Shown: positions 1 through 9,650 of the stretch, one piece after another
Layout: each line of letters starts with the position of its first letter
Numbering within the stretch: position 1 is the stretch's first letter
From: Hofstenia miamia
Lineage: Eukaryota; Xenacoelomorpha; Acoela
Length of the DNA stretch: 64,000 nucleotides
Reading direction: 5' to 3'
Assembly: GCA_004352715.1 (NCBI GenBank)
Contig: SCFE01000032.1
Span: 787,314-851,313 of the forward strand
Program-made: the position numbers and the translations under genes
Notes under the pieces: generated by a model
What the model saw: the letters and a program-made list of their open reading frames with translations, nothing else
The model's database searches: none
What the model was told of the DNA's origin: nothing

Positions 1-1
1 T

Positions 2-454
2 TTCACTGCCAACAAAAGAATAAGTGTTCGTGCTCTTCCTTATGGACAAACAATTGACGGAGAGACTTACACCCAATTTCTACAGAAAACATCTGACAAA
101 TGGCGTACACTGAGGTCGAATCCTACGACAATGGACAGGATAATCTGGCAACACGATAATGCCAGACCTCATGTGAAGGCATGTGTAAAACAATTTTTTG
201 ATCAACATCGTGTGACACTTCTTCATCAATCGCCCTACTCACCTGATCTCAACCTTTGTGATCGATGGCTCAATGAAAGGCTCAAGAGAGATTTAAGAAC
301 AGAGATATTCGAAAGTGCACAAGAAGTGGAACAGAGAATCGTTGAAATAATGAGAGAAATTGATGTGGAGGTTTACAGAAATGAATTAGACAAACTCATA
401 GTACATTGCGAAAGAGTAATTGAGTGCGGAGGAAATTATGTCACGCCAAATTAA
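2..454 (+). CDS. mariner-family transposase, C-terminal part (5' end outside window)
   Basis: The frame is open from base 2 to a TAA at 452-454, about 150 residues. It carries the second catalytic aspartate in WQHDNARPH and the third in SPYSPDLNLCDRWL, with 34 residues between them. That spacing is DD34D, the mariner hallmark within the Tc1/mariner (IS630) superfamily. The end (LIVHCERVIECGGNYV) matches the usual mariner C-terminus. The enzyme would cut and paste its own element at TA dinucleotides in the nucleus. The N-terminal helix-turn-helix and first aspartate lie left of the window, so intactness cannot be judged, but the visible part has no stop. A matching inverted repeat follows at about 629-653. 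Confidence 0.88.
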   Translation, partial: FTANKRISVRALPYGQTIDGETYTQFLQKTSDKWRTLRSNPTTMDRIIWQHDNARPHVKACVKQFFDQHRVTLLHQSPYSPDLNLCDRWLNERLKRDLRTEIFESAQEVEQRIVEIMREIDVEVYRNELDKLIVHCERVIECGGNYVTPN

Positions 455-628
455 CTTATTTGTTTTCCGCGTTGCAGCATTAATGTTTACTATTTTTCAA
501 ATGAATATAAATCTTGTGTCTTTTGTTCGATTTCTCTAAAAGTTTTACAGAATATCAATTATGCGTGTAAATATATTTATGCAAAAAATTATTAAAATTG
601 GTTCATAATTAGCAAAGATATTTAGTAG

Positions 629-653
629 GGCTCATTACTTCTGGAACACCGTA
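629..653. repeat. probable 3' terminal inverted repeat of the mariner element
   Basis: Read on the minus strand this begins TACGGTGTTCCAGAAGTAAT, the style of mariner ends. It lies about 180 bases after the transposase stop and is followed by TA, the expected target site. The 5' partner is outside the window. Confidence 0.6.
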
Positions 654-658
654 ATATA

Positions 659-680
659 TACAGGGCGGCCAAAAGTCACT
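659..680. repeat. second mariner-like terminal repeat, directly adjacent
   Basis: TACAGGGCGGCCAAAAGTCA is another mariner-style element end, starting within a few bases of the previous one at a TATATA. No transposase follows, so it may be a short non-autonomous element or a solo end. I could not find its partner. Confidence 0.35.
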
Positions 681-2690
681 AGCATTAAAAACTCTTATTA
701 ATAATAAATATTCAATTTTATTTATTCATTCCAAATATGAAAGCCGTTCTCCAGCTGCTAAGCAGGCCAGTCTTCAACAACTTGGCACTCCAAACCATGA
801 CGCCCCAAAAAAATTATTGATCTGTTAGATACTTTAACTGCTTGTTGGATTGGACATGTGACTTCAATCTATGAAACTTAGTATGCGACGAATGATGAAA
901 GATAGTTTTCAGACGAAACGAATATATTTGAAGATTTCAAAATGTTTCAAAAAGGTTGAAATTTAAGTAAATTTGAGAAACTTAGAGGTGGTGGGGTATT
1001 ATTATTAGTACCCCAGAAATTTTCTCTAAATCTAAGAATTGATTTAAATGTAAGTAATCATATTTTTGAAAGCCTATGGATTGAATTAAAAATTAACCAT
1101 GAAATGTATTTAGTGAACATTAGTTAGTGTAATAGCAAGAAAGCATTTATTAACTTTTAAAAAATTTTGCAGGAAGAACTTTCAATGGCATAATGAACGG
1201 ATAAAGATCATAATAGTGGTAGATTACAGCAAAAGTTTATGATCTTCTATGTATGTCGTTAACTGTTGATACACCAGATTTTCAAAAATTGTATATATTC
1301 CTGAGAGAATAGATATGGGACTGCTTTATTATTGTTGCCATTTTTAAAAATTGAAGTAATTGCATCAATTTTGAATTGCCTAGCGAAATATGATTGGTAA
1401 GTGCATTAATTAAATAGATCACATAAAGGTCTTGCTAATATGTATAGCAAGTCTTTGAAGAACCACAGAGGATAGTAGCTTGATAATTATAATTTTTTTG
1501 TTTTTAACGTTTTAGCACATTTACAAAATTTATACAGTGAAACATACTTAAACTTAAAAGATGTGTGACTCAAATTTATGTTATGATGATAAGTGAATTT
1601 TGTAATTTTGTAAATAAAATCTTCATTTTGAAATTTACCAAGATTTTCAAAATATTCATTTATAACATCTGCAACTTCATGGCTTATTTTAAAGATTGTT
1701 CCTTCATTGCTAACTAAATCATTCAACATGATTTTTTTTCTCATCATTGAAAGATCGCTAAAAATGCTAAAGCTTATATTTCAATTTGTTTGATAAACTA
1801 TTTATTAATTTCACGTATTCTTTGAAATTTTCTGATATCTATTTTAACAATATTTTGCATAATTTTCTTTAATTAATTCTTTTGAAATCGATAACCTCCA
1901 CTTTACTAATGGTTTTTGATCATACTTTTTAACTATAATTAATGGAAAATCATTTTATTTTGTAAAAAACAAAAGAATTAATAAATAAAAAAAAGTTTCT
2001 TGTGACTTAGAACACAATAATATGATAAATAGAGCACACAAATAATATAGCAATATGATCAAAATATTTATCAATTGATTTGCGGCCAGGGGTCTCAACT
2101 GAAATCAACGAGCTGCGAGTTCAGGATGGACTCACTCAAACCCATTGTAGAATTAAATTCTAGGTTTGCCCAGCTCACTTGACACCTTAACCCGCTTACA
2201 ATCTTAATGTGCTAAAAATAGAATGGTATTCAGGGAGCAAAAATTCAATTTTCAAAATGTGACTTACAACTGTGCAGAATGCTACTACTCTAAAGTGACA
2301 AAACGACAAAAAAAATTTGCTTGGCGGCCTCTGCCACAATGGGACCATTGTCACTAATGTCTAGAATTAGCGAATAATCAAGCAATATCTCATAAATAAG
2401 GCTGAAATGGTGTTTCTGAAAGGTTGAAGAAATGATTTCGATTGATCTTCAAAATATATTAAAACTAGTAAATAAACATCATAAGTGTTTCTTAATGAAT
2501 ATCCTTCGATATTTTTCTGATGCATTCCTATCAATGACCGACATGAATGAACAGGCCCGTAGCAAGCCTAAAAATTTATGGTAGTCAAAGCAAAGCAATA
2601 CAAAATCATTTGTTTAAGATTATTACAATTTTTTTGTCTTTGTAGTTTGCATTGATATTAATGACATTACTATAAAATTTCCTAAAAATA
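681..2690. other. non-coding AT-rich sequence
   Basis: No gene, RNA or clear element found. A GC-richer patch at about 2080-2360 (starting GCGGCCAGGGGTCTCAA) resembles the internal sequence of a decayed DNA transposon, but no paired ends were found. Confidence 0.4.
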
Positions 2691-2692
2691 TT

Positions 2693-2716
2693 ATATATTA
2701 ATATATATATATATAA
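2693..2716. repeat. (TA)n microsatellite
   Basis: Short run of TA dinucleotides with one interruption. Confidence 0.7.
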
Positions 2717-3638
2717 AGAATATTCAATGCAACTACATAGTACATAGAAAATTTTTAACCGGGCTATGATTTCAAGCCCGGACCCTCTAACATAAAAACC
2801 AAGTCCGGCCCGTTTCAATTGGTTATATTCATGTCCAGGCATCGCCCGGGAGCGTCATATTCAAAACCATTATAAGATTTTTGTAAATATAAAAATTAAA
2901 CATAATTGGAAATACTAAAATGAAAACAATTTTGCATTAACTGCACTTTTTAACAATAAAATTAACTTGTGATAGCATCAAAAGTGATCGGCTTCAAATA
3001 AGGATGTGCCACTGCTGGAAAGACATTTTAATGGGAATTTTTAAATGGTTAATAGTTTTATTGCAGTTTTATTAATAAAAAATATATTTATATGGAACAT
3101 CATATAAAAATGTTACGTACTTATGCAGCATTCCCCTCTCAAACATGCATTTAAAATCCAGTGTATAGTCTAAGTAATTTAAAGTTTATGATGGGACAAC
3201 TAAAGTATAAATGAAATGAATTGACGCTTGCCATTACTAAGATAATTTTTGAGTTAATTGTAACTATTGTGTCGTCGTGGATTTACATTTTTAATGTATA
3301 ATTATTAATTAGACAATTGAATATCATAGTTGATATAATATTTTAATGTAAGAGAATGTATATTTATTATTAAAATGTTAAATAATTCTATACACGTTGT
3401 GCAGAAATTTCAGATCCCAGGCTCGCTTCAATTTTAATTTTATGGCCAAGCCCAGCAGTTTCAAAGTCTGGCCTAGTTACAACTCTGGTCTTATATTCAT
3501 TTTAAAACTATAAGTTATTATCGGAAACAGGCTATTAGTTTAAATTTTCAGCCTCAGCTTTTTTATACTGGTTCTACAATATCGCCTTACGATATTTAAC
3601 AATCCATCAAATAGCAGTGTCGTATTAAATCAATATAT
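2717..3638. other. non-coding, with GC-rich repeat-like patches
   Basis: Patches at 2750-2860 and 3410-3490 are rich in GCCCGG/GGCC words unlike the AT-rich surroundings and look like old hAT-type internal sequence. No convincing terminal repeats or target duplication were found. Confidence 0.35.
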
Positions 3639-3646
3639 CTGATGGT

Positions 3647-4061
3647 CTAGGGTGTGGCCCGTACGGGCACGGACACTAAAGTACGGGCATCGGGCATATA
3701 TATACGGGCAACGGGCTCAGCTAACGGGCACCTTTGTAAATAAAAAATATGCTAGGAACTGATGTAGTGCTGTAAAAATGTTCGTACGTAGATTTGTTAG
3801 TAATGCGTTTCATAAGCTAGTCCTCCTCCGACGCAGTAGCCATGCCAAAACTGAGTGGTCAGCGGAAACTATATATAATTTTGTCTCAATTGCTTGCTAA
3901 AATTTCATTAGTCCCTCGTAAATACCATTCAATACTGTCAACATAATGGCTCAAATCTTAACGGACATTTATTTTTATTTTACGGGCCCAATACGGTTTA
4001 CGGGCGCACGGGCATGCGTAAGGGTTATGGGCTACGGGCACGGGCGAGGGCCACACCGTAG
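3647..4061. mobile_element. non-autonomous hAT-type transposon (MITE), 415 bp
   Basis: The ends are inverted copies: CTAGGGTGTGGCCC on the left, and CTACGGTGTGGCCC as the reverse complement of the right end. An identical 8-bp direct repeat, ctgatggt, sits on both sides (3639-3646 and 4062-4069), which is the target duplication length of hAT transposons. The interior has no coding frame but holds many copies of ACGGGCA/ACGGGC clustered towards both ends, as in hAT subterminal transposase-binding arrays. Confidence 0.88.
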
Positions 4062-4094
4062 CTGATGGTAGTCATCCCTATATCTGACAACTAT

Positions 4095-4330
4095 TAATGC
4101 AGAATTTTGCCACGTGGCGTAATTCAATAGCTATTTGCATATTATCCACCAATCAAAAATGTGTTGAGAGAGCTTTACTTTTCAATAAATACGCGAGTAG
4201 TAGTCAGTTTAAAATCTGACTATCTCAATATTCACAATTTCGCCACAAGTGGCGTTGTTTATTTACAGTATTCTCCACCAAACGGATATGTTAATGTTCG
4301 TTTACGAAGCTTTTTTTACTTCCTCCCTAC
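4095..4330. repeat. two diverged direct repeats with GCCAC-GTGGC palindromes
   Basis: GCCACGTGGC near 4110 and GCCACAAGTGGC near 4242 are each followed by a similar AT-rich stretch containing TCCACCAA. The two copies are about 135 bases apart and considerably diverged. Confidence 0.45.
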
Positions 4331-4639
4331 GGTCTGAAAACTGCTAACTGAGAACTCAGGCCAAAATAAGCCGAAATGGCTGATTTTTTGCCAGTGAGTT
4401 TTTCTCCAGAATAATGAAAATGTTCAAAATTTCAAAGCTCTGGGTTTAATATTGGCCATTTTAGAGGAGGCAAAATTTCCAATTTTTGGCCTCTAAGTTT
4501 TCACCTACGAGATTTTCACTGAAATTTTCATTATTTTCCACTCACATGTGTAATTTTGGTGGGAACTGCTTGAAAATTTGCATAGGCATTGGAAATCAGA
4601 ATAGTTATGCATGGCTAAAATAAATAACATTTTTATTTA

Positions 4640-5100
4640 AAAATGCCTGAGCCTTAAAGCCTTAAATTTTTGAAAAAAAAATTTCAAGAAAAAAAGTAGG
4701 GAGAGGTTCCAGCAAAACTGACAATTGCAGAGAATTAGGACAACTCATTTTTAGAAATAACAAGAGATTTCTAGAACCCCAGCTTGAAATTGAACATTCT
4801 ATCTTTAAGCCTAAGCCAATTTTCCCAGATTGCACCTAAACTTACTAACAAAATTACAATTTTATTTTAGATATACGACTAGTACATAATGTACTTTTAG
4901 TTGATAAGGTTGGGTGCAGATACCATAAAAATTACGCCATCTAGAGGCAAACAACTGTAAAAATGTTGCAAAATCAGTCACTATCCATTAAAGATAGCAA
5001 CTTGAAATTTTGCATGAAGATAGCCAGTATACTTCTTAGTACAAATATATAAAGTCTATTAATTTAGGCAAAAATTGCCTCAGCCTCAAAGCCTAATATG
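4640..5100. repeat. diverged direct repeat, copy 1
   Basis: From TGCCTGAGCCTTAAAGC to GCCTCAGCCTCAAAGCC, this shares an ordered series of words with copy 2 about 740 bases downstream: ACTTACTAACAA, GACTAG, AAGGTTGGGTG, CATCTAGAG, GATAGCCAGTAT. Non-coding. It may be part of a long-period satellite or an unclassified element. Confidence 0.65.
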
Positions 5101-5384
5101 AAATATTTTAAAATGACGATTTTCCGTAAATTATTAGGAAAAACCTGATTTTTGGAATGGAGATAGATTATCCCAAATTAGGAACATCTATAAACACAGA
5201 AGCCCATTGGATCATTTTTTTGGTTTTTGAGAGAAAGACAAATTTTCAATTTTTACCAAAATGAAGATTTTGCTCCAAATTTTTAATCAAAATTCCTCTA
5301 AATCAAAAACTACTACAGATGGAAAACCAAAATCTGAAGATATTACTACAAAAAGAAAATTTAAGGATTTGGGTTAAAATTGCC
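5101..5384. other. spacer between the direct repeats
   Basis: AT-rich, non-coding, with fragments similar to the repeat style (TTTTTGAGAG, CCAAAATGAAG). Nothing else recognised. Confidence 0.4.
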
Positions 5385-5895
5385 CGAGCCTTAGAGCTTT
5401 AAATTTTTGAAAAGTAATTTTTTAACAAAAAACTTCAGGGGGTCCCACAGGAAAACTGAAGATAGCAGAAAATTAAGACAAACCATTCTTAGAAACAACA
5501 AGGGATTTTGAGAACCCCAGACTGAAATTAAACATTCTAGCTTTAAGCCTGAGTCTAAAAAAGTCCTCAAAAACAGTCCACTTTTTATTATTTTCTCACA
5601 TTGCTCTTAAACTTACTAACAACATTTCAATTTTGTTTTAGGTATAGGACTAGAACATAATGTGCTTATAGTTGCTAAGGTTGGGTGTGGCTACCAAATA
5701 AATTACGCTATCTAGAGTCAAAAAACAAAAAATGTTACAAAATCAGTCAAATTATTTAACTTAATTACAAATAGCTCTTTATCTATTAAAGATAGAAACT
5801 TGATAATTTTGCACGAAGGTAGCCAGTATAGCAATTAGTTGAAATTTTTAAAAGCCTATTAAATTAGGCCAAAATTGCCTTAGCCTCAAAGCCTA
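5385..5895. repeat. diverged direct repeat, copy 2
   Basis: Second copy of the 4640-5100 unit, from TGCCCGAGCCTTAGAGC to GCCTTAGCCTCAAAGCC. It has several insertions relative to copy 1 (about 510 against 460 bases), so the copies are old. Confidence 0.65.
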
Positions 5896-6071
5896 ATAAT
5901 TTAGAAGAAATATACAAGAAATACCTTTAGGCAATCCTCAAATTCAACATTTATATAAACAATATATGTTGTCTACTTAACAATAACAAAGAAGTACAGA
6001 AAGAAATACCTTAATGCAATACTAAGTTATTGAGAATTGTGATCTGCAAGCTAAAAGAACCTTCCACTTTT

Positions 6072-6095
6072 GTAACTCATCTTTAGATGAGTTAC
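6072..6095. repeat. perfect 24-bp palindrome
   Basis: GTAACTCATCT and AGATGAGTTAC surround a TT centre, giving 11-bp arms. It sits near the 3' limit of the minus-strand retrotransposon remnant. Function unknown. Confidence 0.6.
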
Positions 6096-6188
6096 TATGA
6101 ATTTCCAATTCAAAATTTTCTCAATGGGAATTTAAATTACATAGACCTCCTGATCACCAATTCAAAGGATACACCAAAACCACTCCTT

Positions 6189-6584
6189 CTACATGTGTCC
6201 CTCCTTGACTTCCTCAATTTTATCCCCACTGCTTGTCGTCAAACCATCCCCATACACACACTTGCCTCTAGTCATTGTCACTGCCACACACTTTCCTAAT
6301 CCAAACTCCAACCCTGAATCTATGCTTGCCTTCTCCAATGTCTCCACTTGCTTCTGCAACATCTTCCTTGAACTAGCATACATCTTCAGGTCGTCCATGT
6401 ACCATAGGTGACTCACTGCTCTACCATTCTTCTCCATCTTATACCCTATGCCTGTCTCCTTTATCTTTTCTGTTATAGGTATTAAGCTAACTACAAACAG
6501 TAGTGGCGCTAAGCTGTCTCCCTGGAATATACCCCGTCTAAACCTCAACCTATGCCCATCAATTTCCAAGTTGTTGGCAGACAT
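6189..6584 (-). pseudogene. reverse transcriptase palm region of the R2/NeSL-like element
   Basis: An open stretch of about 130 codons carrying FRRGIFQGDSLAPLLF (RT motif B region), then LWYMDDLKMYAS (the YxDD catalytic box, both aspartates present) and GLEFGLGKC (the next RT block). These blocks in this order are diagnostic of non-LTR reverse transcriptases, which copy element RNA at a nicked chromosomal target. The start codon is an artefact of the break: in the reading frame just upstream the RT finger motif TCLPTTWK is immediately followed by this block, so the intervening part of the RT domain has been deleted with a change of frame. Confidence 0.85.
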
Positions 6585-6589
6585 GTTAT

Positions 6590-7228
6590 TGGCCTGAAGT
6601 TGCTTGTCTCACTACCTTTCTTTGGGACCTTCTGTATCAGAAATGTCCTTCCCACTACCATTCACTCTGGACACCCACTCACCACAAACTCCTCCAATGC
6701 TACTGCTAGTCTCTCATGAACACTTTTGAATTTCTTCAGCCAATACTCATGTACCTCATCTCTCCCTGTCGCCTTCTAGTTCTTCATCTTCTTTAGAGCT
6801 TTCTTCAGCCTTGCAGTTGTGATTACTTCTTTTTCTTGCCTGAATTCCTTCTGCATCTGCTCACTTTCTATATCTGGTCACGCACTTCCCCATATATTCT
6901 CCCAGAACCTTACTGCGTCCTCACCTGCTCTAGCTGTAGCCTTTTCTCCTGCATCTAGTTCTTTGTAGAATCTTCCTTCTTGGGTCTCAAACTTCATATT
7001 GTCTCTTGCCTGCTTTGCTCTAGCCCTATATTTTCTCAGTTTCTCAGCTCCTGCAACTAATCTCTGCTTAAGCTCTTCTCATGAAGTTTCTACAATCGTG
7101 CCCTTACCTTCCCTGCACTTTTCTTGTACTGTCTTACTTGTTCTGATCTTCCCTATTTGCTGCCTAATCTTTGTTAATTTATTCGCAATTCTTTTCCCCC
7201 ATGCTGGCTTTCTGTCTCTCTTATCTTC
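6590..7228 (-). pseudogene. linker and RT finger region of the R2/NeSL-like element
   Basis: Minus-strand reading gives a basic, helical linker (KLRKYRARAKQARDNMKFE, then FYKELDAGEK) followed by the RT start: KATGRDEVHEYWLKKF, then GRTFLIQKVPKKGSETSNFR and PITCLPTTWK. This is the usual order ahead of the RT palm in these elements. At least four in-frame stops interrupt it, two of them where related proteins usually have tryptophan (before KATG and after CPE), consistent with G-to-A or C-to-T decay. It joins the 6189-6584 segment across a deletion. Confidence 0.75.
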
Positions 7229-8054
7229 TTAGCGTCTTTTCTTTTTTATGTCCATGCCTACATTCTTCAGCACCTCACATGCACCTGCATACACTAAGCT
7301 ATTTACTTCTGTGACACTCCCAGCATCTATCCTCTCCCACACTCTATAGACCTTTGCTGTCTCTACTGCTAGCTTGCTTTTCTTAACTCCTCTTGGAACT
7401 GGCAACCTAGTTCTCTCATAAATTTCTTCTTTCATCTTTTCCTTTATTGCTGCTGCAGTTTCTGCGTCTACTAGATCTGCTGTTTCCGCCACTTCTGTCA
7501 CAGTGTCTATCAATTCATCTTCCCTTTGCTTAGCNNNNNNNNNNNNNNNNNNNNNNNNNNNNNNNNNNNNNNNNNNNNNNNNNNNNNNNNNNNNNNNNNN
7601 NNNNNNNNNNNNNNNNNNNNNNNNNNNNNNNNNNNNNNNNNNNNNNNNNNNNNNNNNNNNNNNNNNNNNNNNNNNGTCTATCAATTCATCTTCCCTTTGC
7701 TTAGCCTGTTCAACTCTCTTTTTCTCCCTACTCTCATCCAACTGTAACTTTCGCACTTGTTCTGCAAGCCTCTGCTCTGTAACTTCTAATCCCATTCCTG
7801 CCTCCCTCAATTCTTTCAACATTCTCTTCCTGTAACCCATCTGGCATGCTTCTTCTGTAACACTCCAGTGCTGTTTTGTTCTGCTCATCTATCCATTTAT
7901 GCCGTCGTCCGTTGGTCTGTGTGGATCCTATACTACCACTTCTTGAGTCCACACTCCCGATTGTGGAGTCCGCCTGACCGGAGATTCTTCGCACCCTTTG
8001 ACCATTTAAGGCCTGCTGGGGACTGAGGGCCTTTTCTTTCATTGTCACTTTCAT
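7229..8054 (-). pseudogene. N-terminal region of the R2/NeSL-like element, frameshifted
   Basis: Two overlapping frames make up this part. The upstream frame (8054 to about 7734) contains NGRRHKWIDEQNKTALECY, a short motif common at the start of proteins from this group. The other frame (7888-7229) continues with MGYRKRMLKELREAG, a charged coiled-coil segment rich in Gln/Glu/Arg/Lys, and a closing block (LPVPRGVKKSKL, VNSLVYAGACEVLKNVG). The shift between frames lies near 7840. The coiled coil is interrupted by a 141-base N gap with identical 30-base sequence on both sides. Role presumed to be RNA or DNA binding; not demonstrated here. Confidence 0.65.
7535..7675. other. assembly gap (141 N) flanked by a 30-bp duplication
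   Basis: The 30 bases at 7505-7534 recur exactly at 7676-7705, immediately on the other side of the gap. Either the gap spans an unresolved tandem repeat in the coiled-coil region, or the two sides overlap and the gap is false. Confidence 0.95.
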
Positions 8055-8060
8055 ATTAGG

Positions 8061-8135
8061 AAAGGGTCGGGCAGGCCTCGAACCCTGGCCTTCGTGGTCC
8101 CAGTTTCACGTTCTACCCCTTGGCCACTGGGGCCC
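8061..8135 (-). other. tRNA-like Pol III promoter module
   Basis: Read on the minus strand, TGGCCAAGGGG fits box A (TRGYNNARNNG) and GGTTCGAGGCC fits box B (GGTTCGANNCC), with starts 42 bases apart, close to tRNA spacing. A CGTG/CACG anticodon-like stem lies between them. The acceptor and T stems do not pair well, so this is not a working tRNA gene. It lies directly upstream of the retrotransposon coding region, and could be a SINE head or an internal promoter for that element. Confidence 0.65.
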
Positions 8136-8139
8136 ATTA

Positions 8140-8141
<2 letters not shown>

Positions 8142-8189
<48 letters not shown>

Positions 8190-8190
8190 T
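8142..8190. repeat. (TTA)n microsatellite
   Basis: About sixteen TTA units directly abutting the tRNA-like module; on the minus strand it lies upstream of the retroelement. Confidence 0.9.
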
Positions 8191-8700
8191 GTATTATTAA
8201 ATAGCTAAAAACACAAAGCTATTCTAATGCACTTTAGGTCATATTCGATTACTTCTTATGAAGAACGCAATCAAAGTGTGTATTCAGCTCTTGCTGAAAA
8301 AGGTGGAAGTCATCACAGCAACGGAAATGAAATGGTAGGGGATTCAGTTGCGGCAATAATGCAGTAAGCATCACAAAAAATATGAAAATGCTGAAAATAA
8401 CTAATATTGAAACTAACAAGATCATCTAAAACAGCATATAGTTTTTTGTGTAAAATTTTGATAGCAAGCACAGCAGCCAAATGCCAAATAGCAGATTGTT
8501 GACATGAGCAAATTGTCTTTCAGGTTCGAAAGTGATTTCCTGTACCCCAATTATGTTTGATCATGTCAATCATGTAATTGTATGCTATGGGACTGTGATA
8601 GACAACTTTCCTTTCACTTTCCTCCAACAATTTTCAAGGGGGGGTAAATCAGGTGAGATATCTAATCAAGACCCCAAAACAATGATGTTACTGGCTTTCA

Positions 8701-9060
8701 GCTATAATATATTTAGTCATGAGTGATGGTGCTCTCAAAGTGGATAAAAGTGTCTTGCCAGTCATGGCAAAATAATAACAGATGTCTAACAATTCTGTCT
8801 TTATTTCAGAACAAGGCTACCAGGGATGCCACTAAGGCTGTAATCTTATTGGTTTTCAGTTAATAATATTTTTTACACCAGCACGAACATTTTGGCATTT
8901 TTTGGGGTAGCCAGTAAATTATGGCCATGACTGTAAGAGATAGTAGCTCAGTCAAATATGTCAATGCAAGACCATGAAGGCACTTGAAAACCAGGACGCA
9001 ATTTTATAAATAACACGAAATTTCACAGTGAACCGAAGAAGATCAATCAAAACCCGAGAA
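8701..9060 (-). pseudogene. C-terminal remnant of a non-LTR retrotransposon ORF2
   Basis: Minus-strand reading contains CVLVFKCLHGLALTYLTELL, matching the signature LLVFKCLHGLAPxYLxELL seen near the C-terminus of many CR1/Jockey-type proteins. It is followed by a plausible remainder ending at a stop near 8715. Upstream, another frame gives LLRFTVKFRVIYKI, the expected preceding block, so a frameshift lies near 9002. Several stops are present. No RT catalytic part is visible nearby, so this is a 5'-truncated, long-dead copy. Confidence 0.6.
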
Positions 9061-9433
9061 ACGTGATTGCTGTTTGCAACTTCTTGTATTAGACAAGGTG
9101 AATACATGGAATACACAAAATTGAAATATACTTGATAGTTCTAGTTTTTGTTTTTAAATCGACTTCAAAGCGAATTGCTTTCATAAAATTAGGCAGAATT
9201 CAGCTTCTCAGCAATAATGATAAAGTAAGAGTTTCCTGTGATATACACCAACGATTCTTGTCCAAATACATGAAACCTACTTTGAAACAATGACCAAATG
9301 TTACTTTTGGGGAGTTTTTTCTACAAACAAGTTGTAACTTCCTCACATAATATTAACAAAATGCTTTCGTTTTCAAACTTTTGCTGTGTGAATTTTTGTC
9401 AAAATATTTTGTTAATTTATTGTGTCCCGTGAT

Positions 9434-9650
9434 TTATCTATAAAATTTCATTTGAAATGCTAGAATAATAGAATTGTTTTGTATTTCTTCAAAGATTTTT
9501 AACATTTTCATTGTGAAAGAATTTGCTTGCCCAGTCAATCGCTTATTGGTACCTCTGAAATAAAAACCGACTTCTTGAATGTTTGCAAATAACTTGCTTA
9601 GAGAAGCTTCAAATACATATCCAATATGAATACTGGAAAGTCTATTTACT
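9434..9650 (-). CDS. possible terminal exon, product unknown
   Basis: An open minus-strand stretch of about 70 codons ending at a stop at 9434-9436. It has balanced amino-acid composition (for example HIGYVFEASLSKLF and LTGQANSFTMKMLKIFEE), unlike the Lys/Asn/Ile-rich chance frames nearby. Three possible AG acceptors precede it, all giving a phase-2 start. It could be the last exon of the receptor-like gene upstream, but the phase does not fit the last exon found there, so at least one exon would be missing. It may also be chance. Confidence 0.22.

Larger units (their letters stand above)
6060..8135 (-). mobile_element. degenerate R2/NeSL-like non-LTR retrotransposon
   Basis: On the minus strand, in order: a tRNA-like module (8061-8135), an N-terminal region (8054 to about 7229), a linker, the RT finger region (about 6850-6590) and the RT palm region (6584-6189). 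RT motifs are of the R2/NeSL-related kind (GIFQGDSL, YMDDLKMYA, FGLGKC). No endonuclease domain is visible after the RT. Stops, frameshifts, an internal RT deletion and a 141-base N gap leave it inactive. Clade assignment rests on motif wording and needs a database search. Confidence 0.75.

Noticed and set aside
2540-3490. hAT element bounded by CAGGCCCGTAGC and its apparent partner near 3485
   Set aside because: The ends match only over a few bases and there is no 8-bp target duplication.
8061-8135. Functional tRNA gene
   Set aside because: Box A and B are good but the acceptor and T stems do not pair, so only a tRNA-like module is claimed.
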